64,000 nt of DNA, taken from Halobacteriovoraceae bacterium (GTDB lineage Bacteria > Bdellovibrionota > Bacteriovoracia > Bacteriovoracales > Bacteriovoracaceae). Position 1 is the stretch's first letter; the number at the start of each line of letters is the position of its first letter. The position numbers were made by a program, and so were the translations under genes. The notes beneath the pieces are model-generated. The model worked only from the letters and a program-made list of their open reading frames with translations, was not told where the DNA came from and made no database searches. Shown one piece after another: positions 26,275 to 35,144 of this stretch. The stretch is from positions 1 through 64,000 of the forward strand of contig PASP01000017.1 in NCBI GenBank assembly GCA_002712005.1, read 5' to 3'.

Positions 26275-27102
26275 TTAAGAGAAAGTGAGCTCCGTGGCCA
26301 CGACTCCACTTTTCTCGTCTTGAGAGATGGCAAAGTTGATTTGGGCATAGTGACAAAAAATCTTAACAATGAACATTCCAAGGCCCAATGAGCTTTTATT
26401 GTCCTCATCAAGTGTACTCTCCTGAGGCTTTACTTTATTGAGTTCTTCGATTTTCTTAGAAGAGAGTTTGGAGTATTGATTATAAACCCCGTAATGATTC
26501 TTTGAAATCCGGATGAGGAGTTCTGAATTATGATGAGAAAATTTAATACTATTTGAGAGAATATTGCGAATGATATGGTTCTTTAGAATCTTTTCATTAA
26601 TTTTAGTTTTAACAAATGAGCCACTATCTTCATCGAATTCATATCTAATTTTAAGCCCGGCCCTCTTTAAATATTCTTCATGAACAAGCAGGATCTCTTC
26701 AGTGAGGTTTTTGAGATTAACTTGAGTTTCATTTGAGCGAATCTGGTCTTTAAAAATCATACGAATAGAATGAATAACTTCCGCTACAATATTTTGATTA
26801 TTGAGAAGATTTTTTAAAAGAGCAGGTTTTATTTTCTGCTCAATATCCATGGATTGAAGCCCTAAACTTACCACTTGAATAGGATTAGAAATATCGTGAA
26901 CAAGAATTTTAAGAAGATTACTTTCATTCTTTATATTGATCAGTTGATTGTAGATCTTCTCTCTACTTTTAGAATAGAGAAAGAATAAGAAACAAAGAAT
27001 CAGAGATAGAATAAAGAAGGAGATAAAGTTTGTAAGACTCTTATACATTTGAGCTTCAAATTGCTTCGTTAGATCGAAGTGATAAATAATATCTCTTCCC
27101 AT
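26275..27102 (-). CDS. sensor histidine kinase, C-terminal part after an in-frame TAG
   Basis: 275 aa if started at the ATG two codons after the TAG. It has a transmembrane helix (about residues 20-42), a DHp-like segment with HDISNPIQ (phospho-acceptor His) and an ATPase domain: N box RNILSNSIKFS and G box SSLGLGMFIVK. The D box is degenerate. It is in the same frame as the upstream fragment, which supplies the first helix and the extracytoplasmic sensor domain. Together they make an ordinary two-helix membrane kinase of 505 codons. Either the two halves work as separate chains, the TAG is read through, or the gene is dead. No response regulator is adjacent. Confidence 0.8.
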   Translation of the reverse strand: MGRDIIYHFDLTKQFEAQMYKSLTNFISFFILSLILCFLFFLYSKSREKIYNQLINIKNESNLLKILVHDISNPIQVVSLGLQSMDIEQKIKPALLKNLLNNQNIVAEVIHSIRMIFKDQIRSNETQVNLKNLTEEILLVHEEYLKRAGLKIRYEFDEDSGSFVKTKINEKILKNHIIRNILSNSIKFSHHNSELLIRISKNHYGVYNQYSKLSSKKIEELNKVKPQESTLDEDNKSSLGLGMFIVKIFCHYAQINFAISQDEKSGVVATELTFS

Positions 27103-27105
27103 CAG

Positions 27106-27108
27106 CTA
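27106..27108 (-). other. in-frame TAG inside a sensor kinase gene
   Basis: On the minus strand the reading is GAA GCT TAG CTG ATG GGA. Removing the TAG joins the sensor and kinase halves in one frame. The base after TAG is C, a weak termination context. Confidence 0.85.
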
Positions 27109-27792
27109 AGCTTCAAACTTCAAGTGCCCCCATTCATGGGTATCCGTACTACCTTTACCTAGGAAGCTCCTTCCGGATGCTTTATCTACAACACTAAAGT
27201 CAAAATCAAAGAAGCCAAGTCCTCTTTTGTAATTTTGAAAGAGTTTATTCGAGAGAATAACAACATTAATCCAAGCATAGCGTCCCGTTTTAAAAGTAAG
27301 AGGAGCGTAGAGAATAACGGCCATTCCCCCTTGATAGATGCGAACAGGAGGAACAAAGGTCGTTTCCGTTTTAGAAACTCCCCTATTAAAAAAGGATTTT
27401 ATGAGAGGATCAGGATGCTTATTGAGATCTTTATTAAGAGCGGCTTGATTACCTTTTTTTGGATTCACATTTCGGATAACAAGATTCTCGTCGACAAAGT
27501 TTACAGCTTGGACGTCCTTAAAATGGGCCAAAAAGCTTTCACTCATCTTTTCAAACTTGGCCTTATCAAAACCGTCTAAAGACTCCATTTCTTTTTTATA
27601 GTGAACGAGTACTCTATTATAGTTACTTAAGTATTTCTTTAATCTCTTATCCTCTACTTCAAAGAGGTATTGAGTCTGTTTCTTGATGGTGTCGATATCT
27701 TGTTTAAAAAAGACCCCATGAAAGATCCCTCCAATCGTAATAAGGATGATGAAGAGAATAATAGTTTGAAATTTATAATTTATACGACTCAT
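27106..27792 (-). CDS. N-terminal sensor part of the interrupted histidine kinase
   Basis: 228 aa. One N-terminal helix (IILFIILITIGGIFHGVFF) and an extracytoplasmic domain of about 190 residues. The domain resembles the Cache/PAS-like sensor fold (VQAVNFVDENLVIRNVNP, VRIYQGGMAVILYAPL, ending EWGHLKFEA). It ends abruptly at TAG, before the second membrane helix that begins the next fragment in the same frame. On its own it would be a membrane-tethered sensor without output. Confidence 0.75.
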   Translation of the reverse strand: MSRINYKFQTIILFIILITIGGIFHGVFFKQDIDTIKKQTQYLFEVEDKRLKKYLSNYNRVLVHYKKEMESLDGFDKAKFEKMSESFLAHFKDVQAVNFVDENLVIRNVNPKKGNQAALNKDLNKHPDPLIKSFFNRGVSKTETTFVPPVRIYQGGMAVILYAPLTFKTGRYAWINVVILSNKLFQNYKRGLGFFDFDFSVVDKASGRSFLGKGSTDTHEWGHLKFEA

Positions 27793-27912
27793 AGAGAAAT
27801 ATTTTATCCATAAAAGAAAAGTTCTTCTACGGAATATTGATCTCTTTTCGTAAAGTTTTCATCACATATTAAAGAAATTTTAATGAGCTTTATTTAGTTA
27901 GATAAAGAAATA

Positions 27913-29523
27913 TTAAGCTAGTGCCTGATTCAGTTTAAGCGTGTGACCTCTAATTTTTCGCAAACACACAACCATATCTGAATAGGTCATAAGACCAATA
28001 GCAGATCCTTCTACAGAACTCAGTCGACGAAGATGCTCTTCTCTTAATGCTTCCGCAGATATTTTAAGTTTCTGGGCCAGGATATTGACTTTCTTACCTT
28101 CTACTTCAGGTAAAAGAGGAGCATTTTGAGTAACAAGAAAATAGAAGTCTTTCACTTCATTAAAGAAAATCATGAAATCTTCACGCCAAATGACCTTCTC
28201 TCCACTTTGAATATAGCGGGTATTATAGCTTGCAATCTTATCTAAATAATCAGCGATACACTCTAATTCATCCGCTATTTTCAAATATTGCATCAAAGTT
28301 TTTGATTGATTTTGAGTTAACTGATTTTCTGCAAGCATCGCTAAGAAGCGGTGAATTTCCTTATGCATATTATCTGTGATTCTTTCATAGTCTTTAATTT
28401 TGGCCAATACTCTTCCGGAGGCTGCTCCTTCGGTGAGATATTGTTCCGTCATATTAAATAGACGATCGACAATATTTTTAAATTTTGCCAAGTGAAAGCT
28501 TCCTTGAATAAGGCTCATGGCCGGAACCATATCGATGGCCCTTCCCAATTGGGCTAACTCATTTGGAGGAAGATGAGACTTCTCTGGCCAACCTCTTTTA
28601 ATAAATCTTCTCAGTGGTCCCAATAAGAGAAGAAAGATTCCAACACTGGATACTCTTAACAGAACAAAGAAATAGAGAAGATTCATCCCCGTCCCCGTTT
28701 GTAAATTCCAAGGAATAAGCAAGAGAATGAGCGCTCCGGTGCCAAGACCAATAAAGGAGACAAAGAATTGACCAATGGCCACTCGGTGAGAAAAGATATT
28801 CCCTCTTTTACTCAGTTGAAAAATGGGAAAGAAGCCTAGCGCATGAACGCCAATAACTGCAGGAAAGAGCAGCCCTAAACTAAAGAAAGCGGAATCTCTA
28901 ACGATCATAAGAAGGAGTAGAGCAACGACTGATGAACGAAAAATATAGCTCAACAAACTTCCAACAACGATCCCCGTAAGTAAACTCAGGGCATAGGGCC
29001 CATCTGTTATAGAACCTAGAAATTGTTGATCCACACCGGAAAAGAAGGTTAGTCCATCCATTAGAAAATAGCGCCCTAAACTGACTAAACCTAAACCAAA
29101 GAGCAGACCAAAAGTATTTTGGAACCAATGGCCATATTGGGATCGAACGAGAAATTGGGCAATCATGGCCATACTAAGAAAAACGAGAGCGGATCGAAAG
29201 CCTAAGAATGAATAGAGAAAAAGGAGGGCCAAGGGTCCAATATGACTTCCGGCCATAAAGAGAAATCCCGCCCTTACTTTGACAAGCCCAGCATTCACCA
29301 GACCAATCAGAGTACTTATCGAAGTCAGTGTAGAGCCTGAAAGGGCCGATACAAGCATACCTTTAAAGAAAGTTTTATTATCTTTCTCTCTTAAAGGGCG
29401 AAGCAATGAGAAAATAGGAATTTCTGCAAGTTCAAGAAGATTATTACTGACCAGCTGAATACCGGCGACAAGTAAAGTACAACCTAAAGCGGCACCGGCC
29501 ATAAAAAGATAAATATTAGTCAT
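27913..29523 (-). CDS. Na/Pi cotransporter family protein with PhoU-like tail
   Basis: 536 aa. About nine membrane segments in two repeated halves, then a cytoplasmic helical PhoU-like domain (residues 330-536, with ERITDNMHKEIHRFL and KIADELECIADYLDKI). This is the NptA/YjbB layout that exports or imports phosphate with sodium. The usual QSSSA motifs are degenerate (SGSTLTS in the first half, RSSVVA in the second), so substrate may differ. Monocistronic by spacing. Confidence 0.85.
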   Translation of the reverse strand: MTNIYLFMAGAALGCTLLVAGIQLVSNNLLELAEIPIFSLLRPLREKDNKTFFKGMLVSALSGSTLTSISTLIGLVNAGLVKVRAGFLFMAGSHIGPLALLFLYSFLGFRSALVFLSMAMIAQFLVRSQYGHWFQNTFGLLFGLGLVSLGRYFLMDGLTFFSGVDQQFLGSITDGPYALSLLTGIVVGSLLSYIFRSSVVALLLLMIVRDSAFFSLGLLFPAVIGVHALGFFPIFQLSKRGNIFSHRVAIGQFFVSFIGLGTGALILLLIPWNLQTGTGMNLLYFFVLLRVSSVGIFLLLLGPLRRFIKRGWPEKSHLPPNELAQLGRAIDMVPAMSLIQGSFHLAKFKNIVDRLFNMTEQYLTEGAASGRVLAKIKDYERITDNMHKEIHRFLAMLAENQLTQNQSKTLMQYLKIADELECIADYLDKIASYNTRYIQSGEKVIWREDFMIFFNEVKDFYFLVTQNAPLLPEVEGKKVNILAQKLKISAEALREEHLRRLSSVEGSAIGLMTYSDMVVCLRKIRGHTLKLNQALA

Positions 29524-29640
29524 TTAACCATCTCTCATCATGCATGATTTTTATTGAAGTCATCTTGATAGCGAGATTATCTGAAAGAAGACTAGTTGTC
29601 ATTAGAGCACAAGAAACCTAATTATAATTAAATAAAGAGT

Positions 29641-30081
29641 TTAAGAAGTCATTTTGGCAAAGAATATCGGGATGATAATATAGAGAATCGTATCCCTGAC
29701 GAGATAGAATAAGAAAAAATAGATAAAGGCCTTTGGTCCTTTATACCAGAGTCTTTCAATACCTAAGTATTGAGCTTTCTTACTCATCGCCACCATGAAA
29801 CGACTCTTTCCCGCATGCTTGATAAAGAAAGAAGCTGCCCCATCCACTTTTTGATCAAATTTATGGAATTGCTTCTTTATGATAGCGGGAATATAGGGAA
29901 GAAAGTAACTCCACCAAGGATTTTTCTTACGGACCTGTACTTGCCCAGCAGATTCAACTGGATCAGTCGTGTTATTGAGCGGTGGTGAAGTTCTATTCGT
30001 CATTTCGGACATATAGAGGCAATGTAGCAGAGAAAGTATTACTTGATAAGCCCCTTTCCCATTAGAAGTGAGTATTTTCAT
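29641..30081 (-). CDS. hypothetical membrane protein divergent from hemA
   Basis: Up to 146 aa. The C-terminal third has a hydrophobic segment (FIYFFLFYLVRDTILYIIIPIFF) and the middle is basic, with NPWWSYFLPYIP. The start is unclear: internal ATGs (MSEMTNR..., 23 codons in) may be the real start, and none has a good ribosome site. It shares a divergent promoter region with hemA. No family recognised. Confidence 0.6.
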   Translation of the reverse strand: MKILTSNGKGAYQVILSLLHCLYMSEMTNRTSPPLNNTTDPVESAGQVQVRKKNPWWSYFLPYIPAIIKKQFHKFDQKVDGAASFFIKHAGKSRFMVAMSKKAQYLGIERLWYKGPKAFIYFFLFYLVRDTILYIIIPIFFAKMTS

Positions 30082-30164
30082 GATAGTTAAAAACTAATAG
30101 AGATCAGGAAAATAGTATCGATTTTCTACATTTCTGTGACACTTTTTCTAAAAGGCGTTGATAG

Positions 30165-30173
30165 TATAATTAT
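30165..30173. promoter_or_regulatory. overlapping divergent -10 boxes between hemA and the membrane protein gene
   Basis: TATAATTATA reads TATAAT on the plus strand and again TATAAT on the minus strand, overlapping by three bases. The plus-strand box ends three bases before the hemA ATG, so a hemA transcript from it would have essentially no leader. I see no strong -35 for either. Confidence 0.4.
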
Positions 30174-31184
30174 ATGTTAAGTGGTCTAAAATTAATCAAT
30201 TTACCTCCATCTCAAGAGTTTGAGCAAAGTATTAGCGCTCAAAACTCTGGAAATGTCTTCATCCTACGCACTTGCCAAAGAACGCTCTTGCTCGGATTTA
30301 ATGAAGGTCCTAAGAATTTAATTTCTAGGGCAGAGAACCACCACCAAAATGATCAGTTAGAAGAAAAGGACAAGGAAACACTTCCCCAAGAAGAATTCAC
30401 AGGTTCAGATGCCTACGAATTTCTCCTCGAAACCATTTGTGGTCTCAAAAGTCGAATCCTTGGAGAAAATGAAATTGTTCACCAATTTAAAGAGGCTTAC
30501 TCTCAATTTTTAGAACATTCAAATCCTAATCGCCACGTGCAAAAGATTCTTGAAAAACTCTTTAAAGATGCCAAAAAAATTAGAACGAAACATTTACGTG
30601 AAATAGGGCTTCAAACCTATGCAGGAATTGTTCGAAAAATTCTTAATGAAAAACTATTAGGGGCAGACTTAGACACGCCTATCCTCATACTAGGTTCAGG
30701 ACAACTCGCTGAAGATATTATTAAGATATGCTATCGAAAGTTTAATCTGACGATTTGTGCCCGAAATGAAAACAGAGTAGAAGAACTTATTTCTCGTCAC
30801 TCAAAACACACGATTCATCATGTCCCTTGGTTCCAACCAGAAGAGATTGCCAAGTACCCTATTATTATCAACACCATTGGAACGGATGATATTCTCTTTG
30901 ATCATAAATTCTTCCAATCATGGAAAGTCTATCAAAAGAATACTTTTCACACAGAAGAACTTTTTATCGACCTATCCGAACCCTCCCCCATCGAAAGCCA
31001 TTATCAAATTGAAGATGGACTGTGGAGGCTTCAAGATATTTTTGCCCAAGGGGAAAAGCTTTCTAAGGCGAGAGAAGATAAATTAAAAGAAGCGCAAAAG
31101 GCCATTCAAGGTGTTTGTGAAACAAGGGCCGAAAGCCTTACTTTTCATATGCCCTTCGGTTGGGAAGAGCTCCAATTCGCCTAA
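30174..31184 (+). CDS. hemA: glutamyl-tRNA reductase
   Basis: 336 aa. Reduces glutamyl-tRNA to glutamate-1-semialdehyde, the first committed step of heme synthesis. The catalytic cysteine is in TCQRT (residue 34; usually CNRT), followed by GLKSRILGENEIVHQFKEAY (canonical G-x-SxxxGExQI), a NADPH-binding site ILGSGQLAEDI and INTIGTDD. The N-terminus is about 15 residues shorter and the C-terminal dimerisation helix is short compared with the roughly 420-residue family norm. No Shine-Dalgarno before the ATG. It heads a heme gene cluster. Confidence 0.9.
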   Translation: MLSGLKLINLPPSQEFEQSISAQNSGNVFILRTCQRTLLLGFNEGPKNLISRAENHHQNDQLEEKDKETLPQEEFTGSDAYEFLLETICGLKSRILGENEIVHQFKEAYSQFLEHSNPNRHVQKILEKLFKDAKKIRTKHLREIGLQTYAGIVRKILNEKLLGADLDTPILILGSGQLAEDIIKICYRKFNLTICARNENRVEELISRHSKHTIHHVPWFQPEEIAKYPIIINTIGTDDILFDHKFFQSWKVYQKNTFHTEELFIDLSEPSPIESHYQIEDGLWRLQDIFAQGEKLSKAREDKLKEAQKAIQGVCETRAESLTFHMPFGWEELQFA

Positions 31185-31283
31185 TCACAATATCCCTCTA
31201 AACCTGCATGAGGGCCTAAAGAAATCATTAATATCTATACAAATATATAAGACATGATCCATTCAATTTGGTAGTTTGAGCCC

Positions 31284-31580
31284 ATGAAAAAGAAACCGTA
31301 TATTATTGGAACTCGAGGAAGTTTATTGGCCCTTACCCAGTGTTTACAGATGAAAAACATAATGGAAGAAAAAGGGCTTGGTAAATTTGAATTAAAAATT
31401 ATCAGTACCCAAGGAGATGAGAATACTCAGGCTCCTTTATGGCAGCTTGAGGGAAAGGACTTCTTTACCAAAGAGCTCGATGCTGCTCTTTTACAAGGAG
31501 AAGTAGATCTCGTTGTACATTCCTATAAAGATTTAGGAAGTGAAAGACCTGAAGGAATAGAATTGGCAACAGTGACTTAG
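31284..31580 (+). CDS. hemC: hydroxymethylbilane synthase, N-terminal fragment before an in-frame TAG
   Basis: 98 aa: IGTRGSLLALTQ, ISTQGDENTQAPLWQLEGKDFFTKELD, VDLVVHSYKDLGSERPEGIELATV. These are the opening motifs of porphobilinogen deaminase. The frame then meets TAG and continues with RYYAHDILF, the expected next conserved stretch (R-x-x-x-(H/R)D-x-L). It cannot be functional alone, since the substrate-binding domain 2 and the cofactor cysteine lie downstream. Confidence 0.88.
   Translation: MKKKPYIIGTRGSLLALTQCLQMKNIMEEKGLGKFELKIISTQGDENTQAPLWQLEGKDFFTKELDAALLQGEVDLVVHSYKDLGSERPEGIELATVT
31578..31580 (+). other. in-frame TAG inside hemC
   Basis: Codons run GTG ACT TAG CGT TAT. Homology to hydroxymethylbilane synthase continues on both sides in the same frame, so this is a single premature or recoded amber codon. 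C follows the TAG. Confidence 0.9.
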
Positions 31581-31646
31581 CGTTATTATGCACATGATAT
31601 TCTCTTCATTAAAAATGAAACCATCGCTAAACTTCAAAATAAAGAA

Positions 31647-32909
31647 ATGGAATCATTTGTTGTAGGAACATCTTCACCACGACGAATGACTAATATTACC
31701 AAATATCTTAAACAATATCTTCCCTATGGTGTCGAAAAGAATATCGATATCAGCTGTAAATCTCTCCGAGGAAATGTAAACACTCGTCTAGAGAAATTAT
31801 TAAATGATGATTACGATGCCATAGTCTTAGCGCTTCCAGGAATTGAGAGACTGGCCATGGGATTGCCCGATCATGATAATGAAGCATTTGAAAAACATGG
31901 AGACCCTAGGGCGATATTAAGTGAGCTTTTAAAAGATCTCAATTTCATGATTCTCCCCTTATCTGAATTTCCTGCTGCGGCTTCTCAAGGAGCCCTTGGA
32001 ATCGAGTGTTTATCCCACAGAGAGGATAATAAGGAATTATTAACGAAACTTCAGAGTTTGAATTGCCAACAAACCAAAAAAGAAGTGGCCTACGAAAGAG
32101 AGGTCTTTCAATCTTTTGGTGGAGGCTGTCATTTGGCCGTAGGTATATCGGCCAGATGGAATAAGCAGGCCGAAAAAGTAAGAATGAATATTCGTGGTCA
32201 AGTAGATGAACAAGTCATTGATCGTCATGAATTGAAAGGTCGTGAACTCCCTTCTTTAAAGAAAACAGAGAAGGTTTTCTTAGGAATTGGAAAGTCTATA
32301 AGTATTGATGATAAACGCAGTACAATTAGAGATGAGATCACTGAAAAGAAGCCAACCTTAAAAAATATTTTAGCTGAAATTGAAGATGAACACGTTTTCA
32401 TGACCAGTGGAAGTGCCCTTGATTACGCTACAGAAGTACCGGAACATATGAAACTCTTAAAAGAGAGTTATCTATGGTCGAGCGGAATTCATACCATGAA
32501 GAAAATGGCTGCAGCAGGACTTTGGGTCCAAGGAAGTGCTGACTCATTAGGAGAAGAAGAGGTTCAGAATTTGGCACAATCTCATCTCGTCCAATTGAAG
32601 TGTGGAAAAAGAAGTTGGAAAGTGCTCACTAATGATTCTTCTCAAAGTACCTTGGGACCAACTCTTGGGGTTTATACCAAAGAATTCAAAGAAGCGAATG
32701 ATTCTTATCAGTCAACGATCGAGTCATGCGATATATATTATTGGACGAGTTATCCTCAATATAAATATTTCCAAGAGCACTTCAACCTCAATCAATCCGC
32801 TTATCACTGTTGCGGCCTTGGAAAAACCTTAAAAAACCTCCAAGAAGAAAACTTAGAACGTTTGATCAGTTTTTCTTCCATGAAAGAATTCCAAGATTGG
32901 ATTAAGTAA
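31647..32909 (+). CDS. hemC: hydroxymethylbilane synthase C-terminal part fused to a uroporphyrinogen-III-synthase-like domain
   Basis: 420 aa from the first ATG after the TAG, although homology starts at least 22 codons earlier in the same frame. VVGTSSPRRMTNI, SLRGNVNTRLEKL and the dipyrromethane-cofactor loop GGGCHLAVG mark hydroxymethylbilane synthase. From about residue 230 a second domain follows with FMTSGSALDYA, GLWVQGSADSLGEEEV, LTNDSSQSTLG and YYWTSYPQYKYF, probably a divergent HemD (HemCD fusion). hemL follows after 31 bp. If the TAG is not read through, the window's only hemC is broken. Confidence 0.85.
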   Translation: MESFVVGTSSPRRMTNITKYLKQYLPYGVEKNIDISCKSLRGNVNTRLEKLLNDDYDAIVLALPGIERLAMGLPDHDNEAFEKHGDPRAILSELLKDLNFMILPLSEFPAAASQGALGIECLSHREDNKELLTKLQSLNCQQTKKEVAYEREVFQSFGGGCHLAVGISARWNKQAEKVRMNIRGQVDEQVIDRHELKGRELPSLKKTEKVFLGIGKSISIDDKRSTIRDEITEKKPTLKNILAEIEDEHVFMTSGSALDYATEVPEHMKLLKESYLWSSGIHTMKKMAAAGLWVQGSADSLGEEEVQNLAQSHLVQLKCGKRSWKVLTNDSSQSTLGPTLGVYTKEFKEANDSYQSTIESCDIYYWTSYPQYKYFQEHFNLNQSAYHCCGLGKTLKNLQEENLERLISFSSMKEFQDWIK

Positions 32910-32940
32910 AAGATTTTAAATAAGAGAAAAGGATATAAGA

Positions 32941-34206
32941 ATGAACCAAAATGAACTTTTTGAAAAATCAAAATGCATGGTCCCCGGCGGAGTCCACTCT
33001 CCCGTAAGAAGCTTCAAGGGATTACATACGACTCCTAAATTTATAAAAGAGGCCAAAGGTGCCAAGTTTTGGGATACAGATGGCAAAGAATATATCGACT
33101 TCTGTATGAGTTTTGGACCTCTTATATTAGGCCACCAAAACGAAGAAGTATCCGTTAAATTGAAAGAACAACTTGATCGAGGTTGGTCTTATGGCGCCTG
33201 TGAACCATACTCTCTAGATCTTGCTGAATTTCTAGTCTCTAAGCTCGACTTCATTGATCAAATTCGTTTCGTAAACTCTGGAACAGAAGCCGTTATGACG
33301 GCGGTACGTTTGGCCAGAGGGGTGACGAAGAAAAATAAAATTATTAAATTTAATGGATGTTATCACGGACACCTTGATTCCCTACTCATTAAAGCTGGAT
33401 CAGGTTTGGCCGGTACAGCAGAAGCTTCAAGTGCTGGAGTCCCCGCTTCAATTGCCTCTGATACTCTCGTGCTCGAGTTGGGTGATCTCAATGCTGTGAA
33501 AGAAGTTTTAGAAAATAATAAAAATGACGTCGCCTTAATTGCCATTGAGCCGCTGCCTGCAAATAATGGACTCCTTCCTCAAGATCTAGAATTCCTTAAA
33601 GGACTAAGAAGCCTTTGTGATGAATATGGCGCCTTACTCCTATTTGACGAAGTTATATCGGGATTCCGTGTAGGTCTAGGAGGAATGGCCGCTAAAACAG
33701 GAATTACTCCTGACATTGTGACCTATGGTAAGATCATCGGAGGAGGACTTCCCGTTGGCGCCGTCGGTGCAAAAAAAGAAGTTATGGAATATCTGGCACC
33801 AGTGGGCCCTGTCTATCAAGCGGGAACATTGAGTGCGAATCCTTTGGCCATGGTTGGTGGCCTAAGTACCCTGACTCAACTTACTGAGGAAAACTACAAG
33901 TTATTAGAAAATAATACTCTCAAAATAGTGGCCCTCTTTAAGAAGTGGTTTAAAGAATATAATAACGGTCAATTCTCTCATCTTAATATGGTAAGTGAGT
34001 CCTCACTCTTTTGGATCCACCCAGGTGAGGCGCCTAAGAGGGCTTGCGATATTCCAGCAAATTTAGCGGATGAGTTCTATACACTCTTTGAAATCTTACT
34101 TGAAAAAGGAATTTACTTGGCTCCAAATGCATACGAAGTTGGGTTTGTTTCATTGGCCCATAATGAAGCGATCATTTCCGAATTAGAGCAGAAGTTATTC
34201 TCCTAG
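32941..34206 (+). CDS. hemL: glutamate-1-semialdehyde 2,1-aminomutase
   Basis: 421 aa. PLP enzyme making 5-aminolevulinate. PGGVHSPVRSFKG at the start, VNSGTEAVMTAVRLAR, GCYHGHLDSLLIKAGSG, LLFDEVISGFRVG, and the PLP lysine in TYGKIIGGG. All catalytic elements present, normal length. GAGAAAAGGA stands before the ATG. Ends in TAG, nearly touching the next gene. Confidence 0.96.
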   Translation: MNQNELFEKSKCMVPGGVHSPVRSFKGLHTTPKFIKEAKGAKFWDTDGKEYIDFCMSFGPLILGHQNEEVSVKLKEQLDRGWSYGACEPYSLDLAEFLVSKLDFIDQIRFVNSGTEAVMTAVRLARGVTKKNKIIKFNGCYHGHLDSLLIKAGSGLAGTAEASSAGVPASIASDTLVLELGDLNAVKEVLENNKNDVALIAIEPLPANNGLLPQDLEFLKGLRSLCDEYGALLLFDEVISGFRVGLGGMAAKTGITPDIVTYGKIIGGGLPVGAVGAKKEVMEYLAPVGPVYQAGTLSANPLAMVGGLSTLTQLTEENYKLLENNTLKIVALFKKWFKEYNNGQFSHLNMVSESSLFWIHPGEAPKRACDIPANLADEFYTLFEILLEKGIYLAPNAYEVGFVSLAHNEAIISELEQKLFS

Positions 34207-34214
34207 GATAGAGA

Positions 34215-35144
34215 TTGAAGCAAGTCAGCCGCCTATTCTTAGGACTCACCTTTCTTTACACACTTTTGATTTGTGCCCTAGGCTCATGGTGGCTCTATCT
34301 TATTATTCAATATGGTGGAAAGCTGGAGACTTTATTAGGTAATGAAGATAAAGGGAAAGTTATCTCTATGGTAAAGTGGGAGGGGCTTACTTTCTTTGCC
34401 CTCTTACTCCTACTTACGGCTTCTCTACTCTTTCTCTATTTTAAAGATCTAAAGAAGACCAAGTCTTTACAGGCCTTCTTTGCCAGCATGACTCATGAGC
34501 TTAAAACACCTTTGGCCAGTGTAAAGTTACAAGGAGAGGTCATCTCAGATTCTATTGAAAGAATAGATTATCAACTTCTCGCAAAGGATAGGTCCTACCA
34601 AGATAAGCTTAAGAATAACCATTTAAAATTATCTCAAAGACTAGTAGAAGACGCTAATAAGCTTGAGACAACTATGGATAAAATTCTTCAGCTCTCACGT
34701 TTAGAAGGCGGTGGCGATCTTCATCTCGGAAAAGTTGAACTTGATAAGGTTTTTGAAGAAGTCATCTCTGGATATGGCAAAAGTATTGAGGTCCACGCAG
34801 ACTGGCAACATTCCAAAGAAATTCTTGCCGATGAATTTGCTGTGACTCTCATTCTCAAAAACTTTATAGAGAACACCCTTCACCATAGCGAATCTAAAAA
34901 GATCTGGATTGAAACTCAAGACACTCTCGAAGGAGTTAAGTTCATCTATGAAGATAAAGGACACTTTAAGGGTGATCCGCAGAAATTAGGAACTCTCTTT
35001 TACAAGCATAACTCTAAAAAGGGCTCAGGCATTGGTCTCTACTTAACTAAAGTTCTGATGAATAAAATGCAAGGAAAATGGAGCTTTCAAATTGGAGAAG
35101 GAATGCGCTTTATCTTAGATTTCAAATCAAGGAGCCTTTCATGA
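34215..35144 (+). CDS. sensor histidine kinase in the heme cluster
   Basis: 309 aa from a TTG start. Two helices (about 9-32 and 55-77) with only a short loop between, so it probably senses membrane or cytoplasmic cues. DHp domain with THELKTPLASVKLQ (phospho-His), ATPase N box LKNFIENTLHHS, G boxes KGSGIGLYLTK. Overlaps the response regulator by ATGA and lies 8 bp after hemL, so it is embedded in the heme transcript. A role in regulating heme synthesis or responding to iron or oxygen is inference. Confidence 0.9.
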   Translation: MKQVSRLFLGLTFLYTLLICALGSWWLYLIIQYGGKLETLLGNEDKGKVISMVKWEGLTFFALLLLLTASLLFLYFKDLKKTKSLQAFFASMTHELKTPLASVKLQGEVISDSIERIDYQLLAKDRSYQDKLKNNHLKLSQRLVEDANKLETTMDKILQLSRLEGGGDLHLGKVELDKVFEEVISGYGKSIEVHADWQHSKEILADEFAVTLILKNFIENTLHHSESKKIWIETQDTLEGVKFIYEDKGHFKGDPQKLGTLFYKHNSKKGSGIGLYLTKVLMNKMQGKWSFQIGEGMRFILDFKSRSLS

